Positions 45,274 through 54,418 of a DNA stretch of 64,000 nucleotides are shown here, in pieces. Under the pieces are notes generated by a model. That model searched no databases. It saw only the letters and a list, made by a program, of their open reading frames with translations, and was not told the DNA's origin. This DNA comes from Novosphingobium kaempferiae (GTDB lineage Bacteria; Pseudomonadota; Alphaproteobacteria; Sphingomonadales; Sphingomonadaceae), in the NCBI RefSeq assembly GCF_021227995.1, contig NZ_CP089301.1, positions 1,364,001 to 1,428,000 on the forward strand. Direction: 5' to 3'. The first letter of the stretch is position 1; the number at the start of each line of letters is the position of its first letter. Position numbers and translations under genes: made by a program.

Positions 45274-46446
45274 ATGACACATGCAGCACACCCGGCACTT
45301 TCGCAGTTGCGGGTACTGTGGGTGTCCCATGGGTTCGGCTATGGCGGCGATCTCATGTATTTCGGCGAAATATTCCGGAGCTTCCGGAATATGGTGCCGC
45401 ATACCTCCGTGGTGGTCGATGACCGAACGTCATTCAAAAACGCATACGAAATCGCGCTGAAACCGATACTGCATGTGTGGCGCAAGGCCATCAAGCGCAC
45501 CGCACCCGATGGCCAGATTTACGAGACTGAGATCGCATTCCCCAGTCCACGGTTCGCGGCCCGGCTTGCCGGGGAGAAGGCGGATGTCGTGATAGCTATC
45601 GAATTCACGCCTGCCGCACTCATTGCCACAGCGATGACCGCTGTCATGCGCCGCAAGCTGGTCCTGCTGGTGGAATCGGACCCTTCCCGCCGTGGCGGCA
45701 GCCGCAACAAAATTGTGCGCAGCATCAAGCAGTGGGCCGTTCGGCGCGCGCACGTCATCCAGACAAACAACGTGCATGGGCAGCGCTATCTGGTCGAGGA
45801 TCTGGGCGCCCCTCCCGAACGCGTCCGTGTAGCGCCCTACCTTACATCACGCCCTCCGGGCGCATCGGGGTCGATCGAAGCGCATTCCGGCCCGCTGCGC
45901 ATTTTGTACGCCAACAGCATCAATCCGCGCAAAGGCCTCAGGCAACTCCTTGAGGCGATCCAATTGCTCGATCCGTCCATTCGCGCCGATCTTGCCCTGA
46001 CGGTGGTCGGCGATGGGCCCGAGCGCGCCGAACTGGAGGCGTTCGCCGCATCGACCCTCGGTCTGGGAGAGCGTCTACGGTTCGTCGGCAAGCGCACTTA
46101 CGCGGACCTTGGCGCGTTCTATGCCGAAGCCGACGTGCTCGCGAGTCCCTCGCTGGCGGATTACCGATCGCTCGCCGGTTTCGAGGGGCTGGGCTATGGG
46201 CTTGCGCTGCTGTCCTCGATCCACGATGGAGCCACCGAGGAAACCGTTGAGGATGGGGTGAACGGCTTCGCCATCGATCCGACCGAAACTGTGAGCCTGG
46301 CCGACCACATCCGTCGGCTCGTGGAAGATCGGAATCTCGTATTGGCTATGCGCCAGGCTTCCGCCCGCATCTATGCCGAGCGCTTTTCGCTGGAAACAAT
46401 TGCCGACAATCTGGCGCAAAGTGTCGCGTTGGCGGCTCGCGCATAG
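45274..46446 (+). CDS. Glycosyltransferase, GT4 family
   Basis: The 390-residue GT-B protein has LWVSHGFGYGGDLMYFGEIF, then donor-side LRILYANSINPRKGLRQLLE, VVGDGPERAELEAF and ASPSLADYRSLAGFEGLGYG. It belongs to the polysaccharide assembly set. The start is set at ATG 45274 (MTHAAHPALS); a GTG at 45229 is also in frame, and neither has a good ribosome site. Acceptor and donor are unknown. Confidence 0.88.
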   Translation: MTHAAHPALSQLRVLWVSHGFGYGGDLMYFGEIFRSFRNMVPHTSVVVDDRTSFKNAYEIALKPILHVWRKAIKRTAPDGQIYETEIAFPSPRFAARLAGEKADVVIAIEFTPAALIATAMTAVMRRKLVLLVESDPSRRGGSRNKIVRSIKQWAVRRAHVIQTNNVHGQRYLVEDLGAPPERVRVAPYLTSRPPGASGSIEAHSGPLRILYANSINPRKGLRQLLEAIQLLDPSIRADLALTVVGDGPERAELEAFAASTLGLGERLRFVGKRTYADLGAFYAEADVLASPSLADYRSLAGFEGLGYGLALLSSIHDGATEETVEDGVNGFAIDPTETVSLADHIRRLVEDRNLVLAMRQASARIYAERFSLETIADNLAQSVALAARA

Positions 46447-46503
46447 ACCTTACAGCGCAGACCTGCGGGCATTCGCCCAAGGCCTGCCGGGGAGATTATT
46501 CAA

Positions 46504-47634
46504 ATGATAGAGCGAATGAATAACCCCCGCAACGCTTATCTATGGATGGATGTCTTCCGGGCACTGGCAGCGTCTCTAGTTGCGATCAGCCACATCAGGG
46601 ACATTGTCCTTAGAGACGCAGACCCATCTGATAAATTAATTACCAAAGCATTCTATTTTTTTACAGGATTTGGACACATCGGCGTTGTCGTATTTTTTGT
46701 TCTTAGCGGGTACTGGATAACACGATCCGTTATGAACAAGATCGACAATCAAAATTTCTGGCAGTCATATCTAATCGACAGACTATCCCGCCTGTGGATA
46801 GTCCTGCTCCCGGTAATTGTGATCGGGGGAACGCTGGACTGGCTGGGCGTCAACGTGTGGCATTTACCAAACTATATGGGAGACACCGGGGCACACAGCA
46901 TCCCAGGGCCGATAGCGGAAACGCTGGGCTGGCGCGAACTCATTGCAGCACCCTTTTTCGCCGCCGCCATCCTGGTCCCGGCCCTTGGCTCCAACGGCCC
47001 TCTCTGGAGCCTTTCCTATGAGTTCTGGTACTATATCTGGTTTCCGGCGGCTGCGATGCTCGTGCTGCGCAAGCGCATCACGCCAGCGTTGGCTTTCGTC
47101 GTTCTGGGGTTCATTTCTCCACCCCTTGCATACGGCTTCCTGAGTTGGCTGGTTGGATCCGCCCTACATTTCGCCATCGTACGCCTGCAGAAGGTACCAC
47201 GCATGAAAATGGAGGCGGCGGGCCTCGCAGTCGCTTCCATAGCGCTCCTGGCGTTGCTCGTAATCGCCCGGATTGTGCAGTCCGAATGGCTTGACCCCAT
47301 TCTTGCCCTTAGTTTCGGCATCTTTCTGCTTATGCTGTGCAGGTGCGATCCAACCTGCCCTACGATGTTCAAACCGATAGCAAGCTTCGGCAGCATGGGC
47401 AGCTTTTCGCTCTACGCGCTACATTTTCCTCTGGCGATGGCATTGGTCGGGTGGCTATACGGAGGGCTCAGGCAGGAACCTTCGCTGGTATCGATAGCAG
47501 GAACTGGAGCGCTGACATTGGCTGCGATCGCAGTGGCGTGGTTTTTCTCTCGGGCAACCGAAGCCAAAACCGATTTGATCCGGAAATTTGCGAAAGATAA
47601 AATGAAAATGCAGAAGCACGTGGCAACTGCGTGA
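46504..47634 (+). CDS. Acyltransferase 3 family membrane protein
   Basis: The 376-residue protein has about ten transmembrane helices and the acyltransferase-3 pattern: YLWMDVFRALAASLVAISHI near the N terminus (here Ser-His in place of the usual R-x10-H form), GVVVFFVLSGYWITRS, and SLSYEFWYYIWFP. It O-acetylates or O-acylates sugars of the polysaccharide at the inner membrane. GGGGAG lies about 10 bases before the ATG. The 5' third is visibly AT-richer than its neighbours (runs of T near 46650), suggesting separate origin. Confidence 0.88.
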   Translation: MIERMNNPRNAYLWMDVFRALAASLVAISHIRDIVLRDADPSDKLITKAFYFFTGFGHIGVVVFFVLSGYWITRSVMNKIDNQNFWQSYLIDRLSRLWIVLLPVIVIGGTLDWLGVNVWHLPNYMGDTGAHSIPGPIAETLGWRELIAAPFFAAAILVPALGSNGPLWSLSYEFWYYIWFPAAAMLVLRKRITPALAFVVLGFISPPLAYGFLSWLVGSALHFAIVRLQKVPRMKMEAAGLAVASIALLALLVIARIVQSEWLDPILALSFGIFLLMLCRCDPTCPTMFKPIASFGSMGSFSLYALHFPLAMALVGWLYGGLRQEPSLVSIAGTGALTLAAIAVAWFFSRATEAKTDLIRKFAKDKMKMQKHVATA

Positions 47635-47694
47635 ACAGATTGCCGTTCACTTCAGCTTCCCGTTTTCGCCAGCGGCGTTGCGGGAGACCGCATC

Positions 47695-49122
47695 ATGTAT
47701 GAGTGGGTGCTATTCGCCAACCTGCTGGTCTATCTGGCGGTTCTGGCATATTACTTGCGGTCGCCATGCGCCAGCGCGTTCCATCCGGCAACATTCTATG
47801 CTGCCGTCCATGGCTTCGTATTTGTCGTGCGCCCTATTCTTGCGTGGCAGGGTAACTACAACAAGGTCTATCAGGTCTACAGGTTCGTTCCCACGCTAGA
47901 GGTGAAGATCACGACCATCAGTGTGGCCGGACTGGCATATTGCATCGTGATGGCCTGTCTGATGTATTGGGCACCCAAGCCCGCTGCCAACATCGAAATT
48001 CCGTCCGATATCAGGCAGCGACTGCGCTTCCCTGTGCTTGCCATCTTCACGCTGCTGTCGCCGATCGCACTTTATGCAATGCTGAAGTCCTGGGGCGACA
48101 GAGCCTACGATACCGATACGATGGTCACCACCGCAGGCGGCTATCGCATCAATACCAGCGGTGTCGGGTATCTCTCCGAGGCACCGAACATGCTCATTCC
48201 GCTGTCTCTGTTGCTCGCGTGGGTATTCCGGTTTCGTTTGCCCTCGCTGCTGCCATTTTTCGCTTTCGTGCTGCTCAAAGCCGGCACGGGTGGACGAGGC
48301 ACGTTCGTTATCGGAACGGCAGCTATCGGTCTGCTCTACCTTTACGAAAACCGTCGGAAGTGGCCGACCCCCAAGATTATGACGCTCTTTGCCGTCATTC
48401 TGGTACTTTTCGCGATAGTCGGGCAGGACCGTGGTCGCTCGATCCGCGGGTACTTTATAACAGATCAGGTGGAGATGGCCCGGTACGGCGTGGCGGAAAA
48501 GCGCCCGCTTCTGGACGGCATGGATTACGCCAATCTGGAATATACCGAGTTCATCGTGCGGACCGTGCCAAGGCTCACGCACACCTACGGCTATTTTCTC
48601 GACAACCTGCAAATCCTGACCGAGCCAATCCCCCGCGCTCTCTGGTCTGGAAAACCGGTCGGACCACCGGTCAAGATGTGGGATCTGTGGAATTACGGCC
48701 GCCCGATTGGAATCTCCATCTCGGTCGGGGGCACCGGCTGGGCTCAGCTCGGTTGGCTTGGGGTCGTTCTGTACTCACTCTTCATCGGATTCTCGCTGGC
48801 CAAAATTTACAATCTGTTCCTGCGCTATCGCTATGCGCCGCTCATCGTAATCGGCTACTTCGGCTTCCTCGCGGGAACGATCCTGTATATTCGAGACGGC
48901 TCGCTGCTGACGCTTTTCCGATCCCAGTTGTTCAACCTCATGCCCCTTACGCTGGTCTATCTCGCGAGTAAGAAAGCTCACCGTCGCGTCAGACTGCTGG
49001 GTTTGCTGGGGCCAAAGGCGTACAAGCAATATCTTGCCGATAAGATGGCTGAGCTACGCCGCCGTCGCCAGGTCAACGGCACCTCAGGGCTGAGCGTGCA
49101 GAGCCGTCCGTCCGCCCACTGA
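47695..49122 (+). CDS. wzy: Polysaccharide polymerase, Wzy/O-antigen polymerase type
   Basis: The 475-residue protein has about 10-11 hydrophobic segments and a long central loop (about 230-340) with KAGTGGRGTFVIGT, RGYFITDQVEMARYG, LWSGKPVGPPVKMW and GGTGWAQLGWLG, the layout of O-antigen polymerases. It would join repeat units in the periplasm after Wzx. The C-terminal tail is basic and cytoplasmic. Its stop overlaps the next start (TGATG). Weak primary similarity between Wzy proteins makes the call depend on topology and context. Confidence 0.82.
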   Translation: MYEWVLFANLLVYLAVLAYYLRSPCASAFHPATFYAAVHGFVFVVRPILAWQGNYNKVYQVYRFVPTLEVKITTISVAGLAYCIVMACLMYWAPKPAANIEIPSDIRQRLRFPVLAIFTLLSPIALYAMLKSWGDRAYDTDTMVTTAGGYRINTSGVGYLSEAPNMLIPLSLLLAWVFRFRLPSLLPFFAFVLLKAGTGGRGTFVIGTAAIGLLYLYENRRKWPTPKIMTLFAVILVLFAIVGQDRGRSIRGYFITDQVEMARYGVAEKRPLLDGMDYANLEYTEFIVRTVPRLTHTYGYFLDNLQILTEPIPRALWSGKPVGPPVKMWDLWNYGRPIGISISVGGTGWAQLGWLGVVLYSLFIGFSLAKIYNLFLRYRYAPLIVIGYFGFLAGTILYIRDGSLLTLFRSQLFNLMPLTLVYLASKKAHRRVRLLGLLGPKAYKQYLADKMAELRRRRQVNGTSGLSVQSRPSAH

Positions 49123-50339
49123 TGCATCTCATTTCCCGAACGCCGAAGCCGGAGACTGACGTGATTGAAGCCGACGGGGATATGAACGGCGCCCTGCCAT
49201 TGGCCGGATTGAAGATCGGCCAACTCACGGCATCGGCGTCCCGTTTGGGGGGAGGCGTTTCGGAGGCAGTCCTGAAGCAGGCTGACATGATCCGAAGGCT
49301 TGGCGGCGAGCCCGTCATCTTCGCCCTCGACGATGCGCACGCAATTGAGGACGCTGCCCGGTTCTCTCCCAGCGCCGTGCATCTTTCACGCATAGCGGGG
49401 CCCCGCCAGATCGGCTTCGCCCCAGGTATGGTGGAGGCGCTGGAGAAGGCGCATCTGGATATTCTCCACCTGCACGGGATATGGATGTACCCTTCGCGCG
49501 CCGGTGCCTTATGGGCACGTCGGACGGGAAAGCCCTACCTCATCAGCCCGCACGGCATGCTGGATCCGTGGATCACCGCGCGCGGGCGAACCAAGAAGGC
49601 GCTGGCCCGCATCGGCTACGAACAGGCAAGCTGGCGTGCGGCAACTGCACTGCATGCGCTGACCCCCCGCGAAGCCGATGACATCCACCGCGAGACTGCA
49701 AGAACGGACAGTCTGGTCATCCCGAATGCCGGCCCTGCCCCATCGCCCTTGCCGACGGCGCCGCGTGACGGCAGCTTTCTCTATCTCGGCCGCATCCATC
49801 CGAAGAAGAACATCGACGCACTGATCGACGCCTGGAGCGCAAGAGCGGATGCCATGGCGGCGAAAGGCGCGCGTCTGACGATCGCCGGCTGGGGCGAGGA
49901 TGCTCATGTAGCCCAATTGCGGACCCGCCTCGATGCGGCCCCGGGCACGATCGAATTCGTCGGCCCCCTTTATGGCGAAGCGAAACAGCGCGCCTATGCC
50001 GAAGCGAGTTTCTTTGCGCTCCCGTCTCACAGTGAGGGCCTTCCAATGGTTGTTCTGGAAGCCTGGGCCGCGGGTACGCCTGTGCTCATGACGACCGAAT
50101 GCAATCTGCCGGAAGGCTTCTCCGCCGGTGCAGCACTCGATTGCGGCTTCGATGCCGACAGCATAGGAGCAACGCTCGATGCCGCGCTCTCCCTGCCGCA
50201 CGACCGCTGGCTCGCCATGGCGAATGCCGCACTTGACCTCGCCGGAGGGCAATTCTCCGATACGGTCGTCGCTGAACGCTGGGCACAGGCCTATCGTGGC
50301 ATGGTCGATCGCAATCGAGCGGGAATGAAAGCTGCATGA
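49122..50339 (+). CDS. Glycosyltransferase, GT4 family
   Basis: The 405-residue protein has GGGVSEAVLKQADMIRRLG, LHLHGIWMYPSRAG, PYLISPHGMLDPW, then SFLYLGRIHPKKNIDALIDA and FFALPSHSEGLPMVVLEAWA (E-x7-E motif). The HGxW and SPHGMLDPW pattern is like WcaL/EpsF-type GT4 enzymes of exopolysaccharide loci. An upstream in-frame region before the ATG belongs to wzy. A second ATG (codon 21, MNGALPLAGL) could be the true start, but the TGATG overlap supports 49122. Confidence 0.88.
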   Translation: MHLISRTPKPETDVIEADGDMNGALPLAGLKIGQLTASASRLGGGVSEAVLKQADMIRRLGGEPVIFALDDAHAIEDAARFSPSAVHLSRIAGPRQIGFAPGMVEALEKAHLDILHLHGIWMYPSRAGALWARRTGKPYLISPHGMLDPWITARGRTKKALARIGYEQASWRAATALHALTPREADDIHRETARTDSLVIPNAGPAPSPLPTAPRDGSFLYLGRIHPKKNIDALIDAWSARADAMAAKGARLTIAGWGEDAHVAQLRTRLDAAPGTIEFVGPLYGEAKQRAYAEASFFALPSHSEGLPMVVLEAWAAGTPVLMTTECNLPEGFSAGAALDCGFDADSIGATLDAALSLPHDRWLAMANAALDLAGGQFSDTVVAERWAQAYRGMVDRNRAGMKAA

Positions 50340-50920
50340 GCCTGCTGGAAGCCGATAAAACCTCCCCCCTCCAGGGTGGTCCTAGCTTCTCGCTCACAAA
50401 CCGGCTGGCCCGGGTTGTGTGGGGCTTCTCATGGTTCCTGCTGGCACGCTGGACACCGCCGCCCTTTCATGCGTGGCGGCGTCTGATCCTCCGCGCATTC
50501 GGCGCCGAGATCCATCCTACCTCTCGAGTCCATGCGAGCGTATCGATCTGGCTTCCGGCAAACTTACGCCTGGGCGCCCACTGCCTGATCGGGCCTGGTG
50601 CAAAGATCTACAACCAGGGGCATATCGAGATCGGAGATTATACGGTCGTTTCCCAAGGCGCCTACATCTGCGCCAGCTCCCACGATGTCCGCGATCCGGC
50701 CTTCCAGCTTTTGCTGCGTCCAGTCAGGATTGGCAGCAGGTGCTGGATTGCCGCAGATGCTTTTGTCGGACCGGGGGTGACGGTCAATGACCGCGCGGTG
50801 CTGGCAGCTCGTGCAGCATTATTTACTGACGCCGAGGCGGACGGCATCTATCGGGGCAACCCCGCAACGCTCATCCGTCAACGCCAACTGCGCGGTTATT
50901 CACCCGGCGCCCAAGCTTGA
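50336..50920 (+). CDS. Sugar O-acetyltransferase, WcaF-like (left-handed beta-helix)
   Basis: The 194-residue protein matches colanic-acid WcaF: FHAWRRLILRAFGAEIHPTS, VSIWLPANLRLGAHCLIGPG, ICASSHDVRDPAFQLL and GSRCWIAADAFVGPGVTV. Hexapeptide repeats form the beta-helix and the His in SSHD is catalytic. It acetylates a polysaccharide precursor sugar. ATG overlaps the previous stop by 4 bases. It ends the plus-strand block, 26 bases before the stop of the convergent unit. Confidence 0.92.
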   Translation: MSLLEADKTSPLQGGPSFSLTNRLARVVWGFSWFLLARWTPPPFHAWRRLILRAFGAEIHPTSRVHASVSIWLPANLRLGAHCLIGPGAKIYNQGHIEIGDYTVVSQGAYICASSHDVRDPAFQLLLRPVRIGSRCWIAADAFVGPGVTVNDRAVLAARAALFTDAEADGIYRGNPATLIRQRQLRGYSPGAQA

Positions 50921-50946
50921 TTGGAAGGCCGCCAAAGTCTTTCAGT

Positions 50947-52125
50947 TCACTTCACCATCAAAGCTCCTGGACCGCCGGTTCCCTGTCCAGCCTGCAGCGT
51001 CACACGCTGGACCGGGCATCCCTTCGCCGGCAGATCGAAGCGCACAGGATTGCGCAGGGCTCCGTTGACCGTGTATCCGCCCTGCCCATTTGTATCCACG
51101 CATTGCACGCGCAGATATAGCGGTCCCGAGGCTGCACCATCGAATGTGGTCCATATGACTTCATGCGCGCCCGGCCCAAGGCGGCTCACCTTGGTGGCCA
51201 AAGGCTTCATGAGCGGATCGGAATTAGTATAAGTCAGCCGATAGACGCCTTTGCCCTCGCGGGAGACATCCGCTTCGATCCCCGGCTCTTCCGGATAGCG
51301 CCAGTCGAAGGGTCCCATTGCAGCATCCCGGGCCGCCGTGAACGCCAGCGATGCGGGGGCGCCCGCCATACCTTGACCGCAGACACCGTCCCACAACGCC
51401 TGCGCGGCCTGCGCCTTTCCGGCCGTCGCCAGGTTACCCGCCTGCCGCCCGAGATCATTGCAATCGAACTGCGCGCCCTGCTTCGACAAGCGGGTCATCA
51501 TGTCCGCGAGAACGTCGGGCAGGAGGCCGGTCCCGGCCCATTCAACAAATTGCTGTACCGCTGGCTGATAACCCGCAACGCGATACGCGAAGCGAGCCCT
51601 GACGCTCGGCTCCGCCAACATACCCTGCGTCAGGGTGAATGTTCGTTCGTCAAGGCTAAGTGTCTTCCACAGTGCTGCCAGACGATCTCCCGCCACATCC
51701 CAGGAACGGATATCGAAAGCCGATGCTGCGACAACCAGTTGCGGCACAGGACTTCGCCACCCCCTCGCAGCCGCCAAAGCTATCGCTTGTCGAGCCAGCG
51801 CATCCTTGCGATCGTTCAAAGCTGCCAGACCAAGCATTTCAAGATTATCGCCGGGCATAGGCTGACGGCTCACCAGTAGCTTGGCTGCTGCCAGCGTCCC
51901 GACCGTGTCGCCGGAATCGACCGCACGTCGAACCAGCGCTTCCTCGGCAAAATTACGGAACGGAGCCGGCACAAGCTTCGCGAGGTCCGGCTCGCGACGG
52001 GCCTGACGGTCGAGCGCATACCCCACCGTCGCGATGGCCATCGCGCCCAGCCCCGCCAGCCACGCCGCGCCGATGGCGAGGCCCGAGGCGGAGCGCTTAC
52101 GCAGGCTCTTCGTTGTCCCGACCAT
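50947..52125 (-). CDS. Membrane-anchored protein of unknown function, coupled to the Wzc-like gene
   Basis: The 392-residue protein has one N-terminal transmembrane helix (GLAIGAAWLAGLGAMAIATVG), then Ala-rich helical repeats resembling tetratricopeptide units (about 60-240). A C-terminal beta domain follows (GPFDWRYPEEPG, then VQCVDTNGQGGYTVNG and VQRVTLQAGQGT). The first 29 bases overlap the Wzc-like gene, so the two are translated together. Similar proteins sit beside polysaccharide co-polymerases in sphingomonad loci. A periplasmic assembly role is inferred only from this. Confidence 0.7.
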   Translation of the reverse strand: MVGTTKSLRKRSASGLAIGAAWLAGLGAMAIATVGYALDRQARREPDLAKLVPAPFRNFAEEALVRRAVDSGDTVGTLAAAKLLVSRQPMPGDNLEMLGLAALNDRKDALARQAIALAAARGWRSPVPQLVVAASAFDIRSWDVAGDRLAALWKTLSLDERTFTLTQGMLAEPSVRARFAYRVAGYQPAVQQFVEWAGTGLLPDVLADMMTRLSKQGAQFDCNDLGRQAGNLATAGKAQAAQALWDGVCGQGMAGAPASLAFTAARDAAMGPFDWRYPEEPGIEADVSREGKGVYRLTYTNSDPLMKPLATKVSRLGPGAHEVIWTTFDGAASGPLYLRVQCVDTNGQGGYTVNGALRNPVRFDLPAKGCPVQRVTLQAGQGTGGPGALMVK

Positions 52126-54286
52126 ACGAATAGTAGTTGTAGCCGTAGTATTCCTGCTCGCTGCCGCCGCTCTTCGGGTCGAACTTGTTGAGCACGATAC
52201 CCAGGATCGGCGACTGGATCAGCCTCAGACGACGCAGCGCAGTCTTGACCGCACCGCGGTGGAAGCCACTGGCATCGACCATGAACAACACGCCATCAGA
52301 GAGCTTCGCGATCGCCGCAGTATCGGACAGACCCAGCATCGGCGGGCAGTCGATAACCACCGAATCGTAGGCTTCCGCGAGATCGGAAACCAGTTGCGCC
52401 ATGCGATCGCCACTGAGCAGCAACGCCGGTTCGGGCGGCATGGGAAGCGCGCTCAGGTAGCTCAGGTTCTCGACCTGCGAGGGCACGATCAAACTATCGA
52501 CGGGGACGTCGCTGACAAGCGCTTCGGTGAGACCCGGAATCTGCCTGCCAATGGTGCGGTGCAGCGTCGGACGGCGCAAGTCGGCATCGACGAGAAGAAT
52601 CCGCCGTCCCAGTCGAGCCATGTCGGCCGCGATGGCATGCGCGCTGGTTGTTTTACCCTCGGACTGGCCCGAACTGGTGACGACCAGCACCTTGGGGAAA
52701 CCATGGGTCGTCGAGTAGCGGAGGTTGACGACGAGCGAATGGTAAGCCTCGCTGATCGGAGACTTCGCGTCGTTCAGGTTGTCTGCCGCAGCGCCTTCCT
52801 CCTGGATCGGAATGACCGCCAGTAGCGGCAGATTCAGCTTGCGCTCGACATCCGACGGGACACGGATCGTGTCGTCGAAGGTTTCCTTGAGGTAAACGAA
52901 GAATGCCGCACCCAGGCAGCCCAAAACAAAGGCCACGAACAGGTTGATGCCCATTTTCGGCGAAGCGGGAGTCTCCGGCACTTCGGCGCTGTCGATCAAC
53001 GAGATGTTGTTCGAATTGGCCCCCGCCGTCGCGTTCAGCTGGTTGTATCGCTCAAGCAGCGCGTCGTAGAGTGCGCGGTTGGTGTCGGCCACGCGCTTCA
53101 GAATATTGTAGTGGACGCCATTGTCCTGCTCCGTGAGCGCGGACTGCTGCAGATCCACAACCTGCGACTTCAGCGAGCCTTCCTTGGCCTTGATAGCTTC
53201 GAAGTTCAGGTAGATCGAACGCTTGATCGAGGTCGCAACGGTATTGATGCGCCGATCGATCTCCGCAATCTGCGCACGGAAAGTCTTGATCGTCGGATAG
53301 TCGTCGAGGTGCCGCGTGCGCTCATTGGCAAGCGCAGCCTCAAGCCCCGCCTTCTGCTTGAGCAAATCCTGGACGACGGCGTTTTCCTGAACCTGCGGAA
53401 TGTTCAGCAGAGGCTCGCCTGATATCGTGCGCCAAGCGTCTTCCGCGGCGATACGCTCAGCGGTCGCAGCGCCAGCTGCAGCATTCGTCTGTACAAGCGC
53501 ATCGTTGGTAACCGACAGCGTCGATTCCTGCGCGGCCGCTTCACCCTGCCCCGCGACGCGGATCAGGCCGGCGGCGCGCGAATAGCGATTGAGATCGCGT
53601 TCGGAGTTTTCCAGTCGCGTGCGCGCCTCCTCCAACTGGGAGGTCAGGAACTGCCGCGCGTAGGCCGAACTCTCGAACTTCTGGTTCAGGTTCGACTGGA
53701 TGAAGTTCTGGGCATAAAGGTCGGCCAGCTTGGCCGAATATGCGGGATCGCGGCTGGTGACGCTAATGCTGACGATGCTGCTGTTGGCAGGCAGGTTCAC
53801 TTCGAGTGCTTCGGAAAGCAGATCGACCGCATCCTTCAGCCGGGCCGGCGCGGTGCCTTGCGCCCGCTCCGCGCCCATCGCTGCATAGAACCGAGGATCG
53901 TCGATCAGCTTGCCGCTCGCGATCACTCGCTGCGCCATCGAGCGCCCCTTGATGATGTCGACCTGGGTCTGAAGGAACCGATCTGCGTCGAAGCTTTCAG
54001 AGGTCTCGCGAAGATTGCTGCCCTGAATGATCTCGTCTGCCTTCTGGTTAACCAGGACACGCGAGAAAGCGACGTATCTGGGCGTGATCATCAGCGTCAG
54101 CGCCACGCCGGCCGCGAGCGCAAGGCCCACGATCACCACTACCCACTTGAGGTTGCGCCGAACTGCAGCAAGGATCGCGCGCAGATCAAAACCGAAGGGC
54201 GAGGAAGAACCCTCTTCCTCCAGATCGTAGATGAGGCTCGCCTCATGCTCCATGGATCGTGCCTGCAACTGCTGCTCCACCCTCAT
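52097..54286 (-). CDS. wzc: Polysaccharide co-polymerase with tyrosine autokinase (Wzc/ExoP family)
   Basis: The 729-residue protein has an N-terminal Wzz domain with a first membrane helix (about 45-65), a long periplasmic coiled-coil part, a second helix near 450, and a cytoplasmic BY-kinase. The kinase has Walker A VTSSGQSEGKTTSAHA, Walker A' LLVDADLRRP and Walker B VIDCPPMLG. The C terminus is a Tyr cluster (EYYGYNYYSYGR), the autophosphorylation tail. It controls chain length and export with the Wza-like protein. An internal ATG at codon 12 (MEHEASL) could be the start. Confidence 0.95.
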   Translation of the reverse strand: MRVEQQLQARSMEHEASLIYDLEEEGSSSPFGFDLRAILAAVRRNLKWVVVIVGLALAAGVALTLMITPRYVAFSRVLVNQKADEIIQGSNLRETSESFDADRFLQTQVDIIKGRSMAQRVIASGKLIDDPRFYAAMGAERAQGTAPARLKDAVDLLSEALEVNLPANSSIVSISVTSRDPAYSAKLADLYAQNFIQSNLNQKFESSAYARQFLTSQLEEARTRLENSERDLNRYSRAAGLIRVAGQGEAAAQESTLSVTNDALVQTNAAAGAATAERIAAEDAWRTISGEPLLNIPQVQENAVVQDLLKQKAGLEAALANERTRHLDDYPTIKTFRAQIAEIDRRINTVATSIKRSIYLNFEAIKAKEGSLKSQVVDLQQSALTEQDNGVHYNILKRVADTNRALYDALLERYNQLNATAGANSNNISLIDSAEVPETPASPKMGINLFVAFVLGCLGAAFFVYLKETFDDTIRVPSDVERKLNLPLLAVIPIQEEGAAADNLNDAKSPISEAYHSLVVNLRYSTTHGFPKVLVVTSSGQSEGKTTSAHAIAADMARLGRRILLVDADLRRPTLHRTIGRQIPGLTEALVSDVPVDSLIVPSQVENLSYLSALPMPPEPALLLSGDRMAQLVSDLAEAYDSVVIDCPPMLGLSDTAAIAKLSDGVLFMVDASGFHRGAVKTALRRLRLIQSPILGIVLNKFDPKSGGSEQEYYGYNYYSYGRDNEEPA

Positions 54287-54418
54287 ATATCAATCACCGG
54301 AAACCTCGTTACGATGTCGTGCGGCAGGGAGTACCGCCTGGTCCGGGTTTCCGTCAGACCTTCGGCAGGGGGCCGCTGAACGGCCCGCCGCGCCCCTCCC
54401 CTATTGCTAAAAGCCCCG

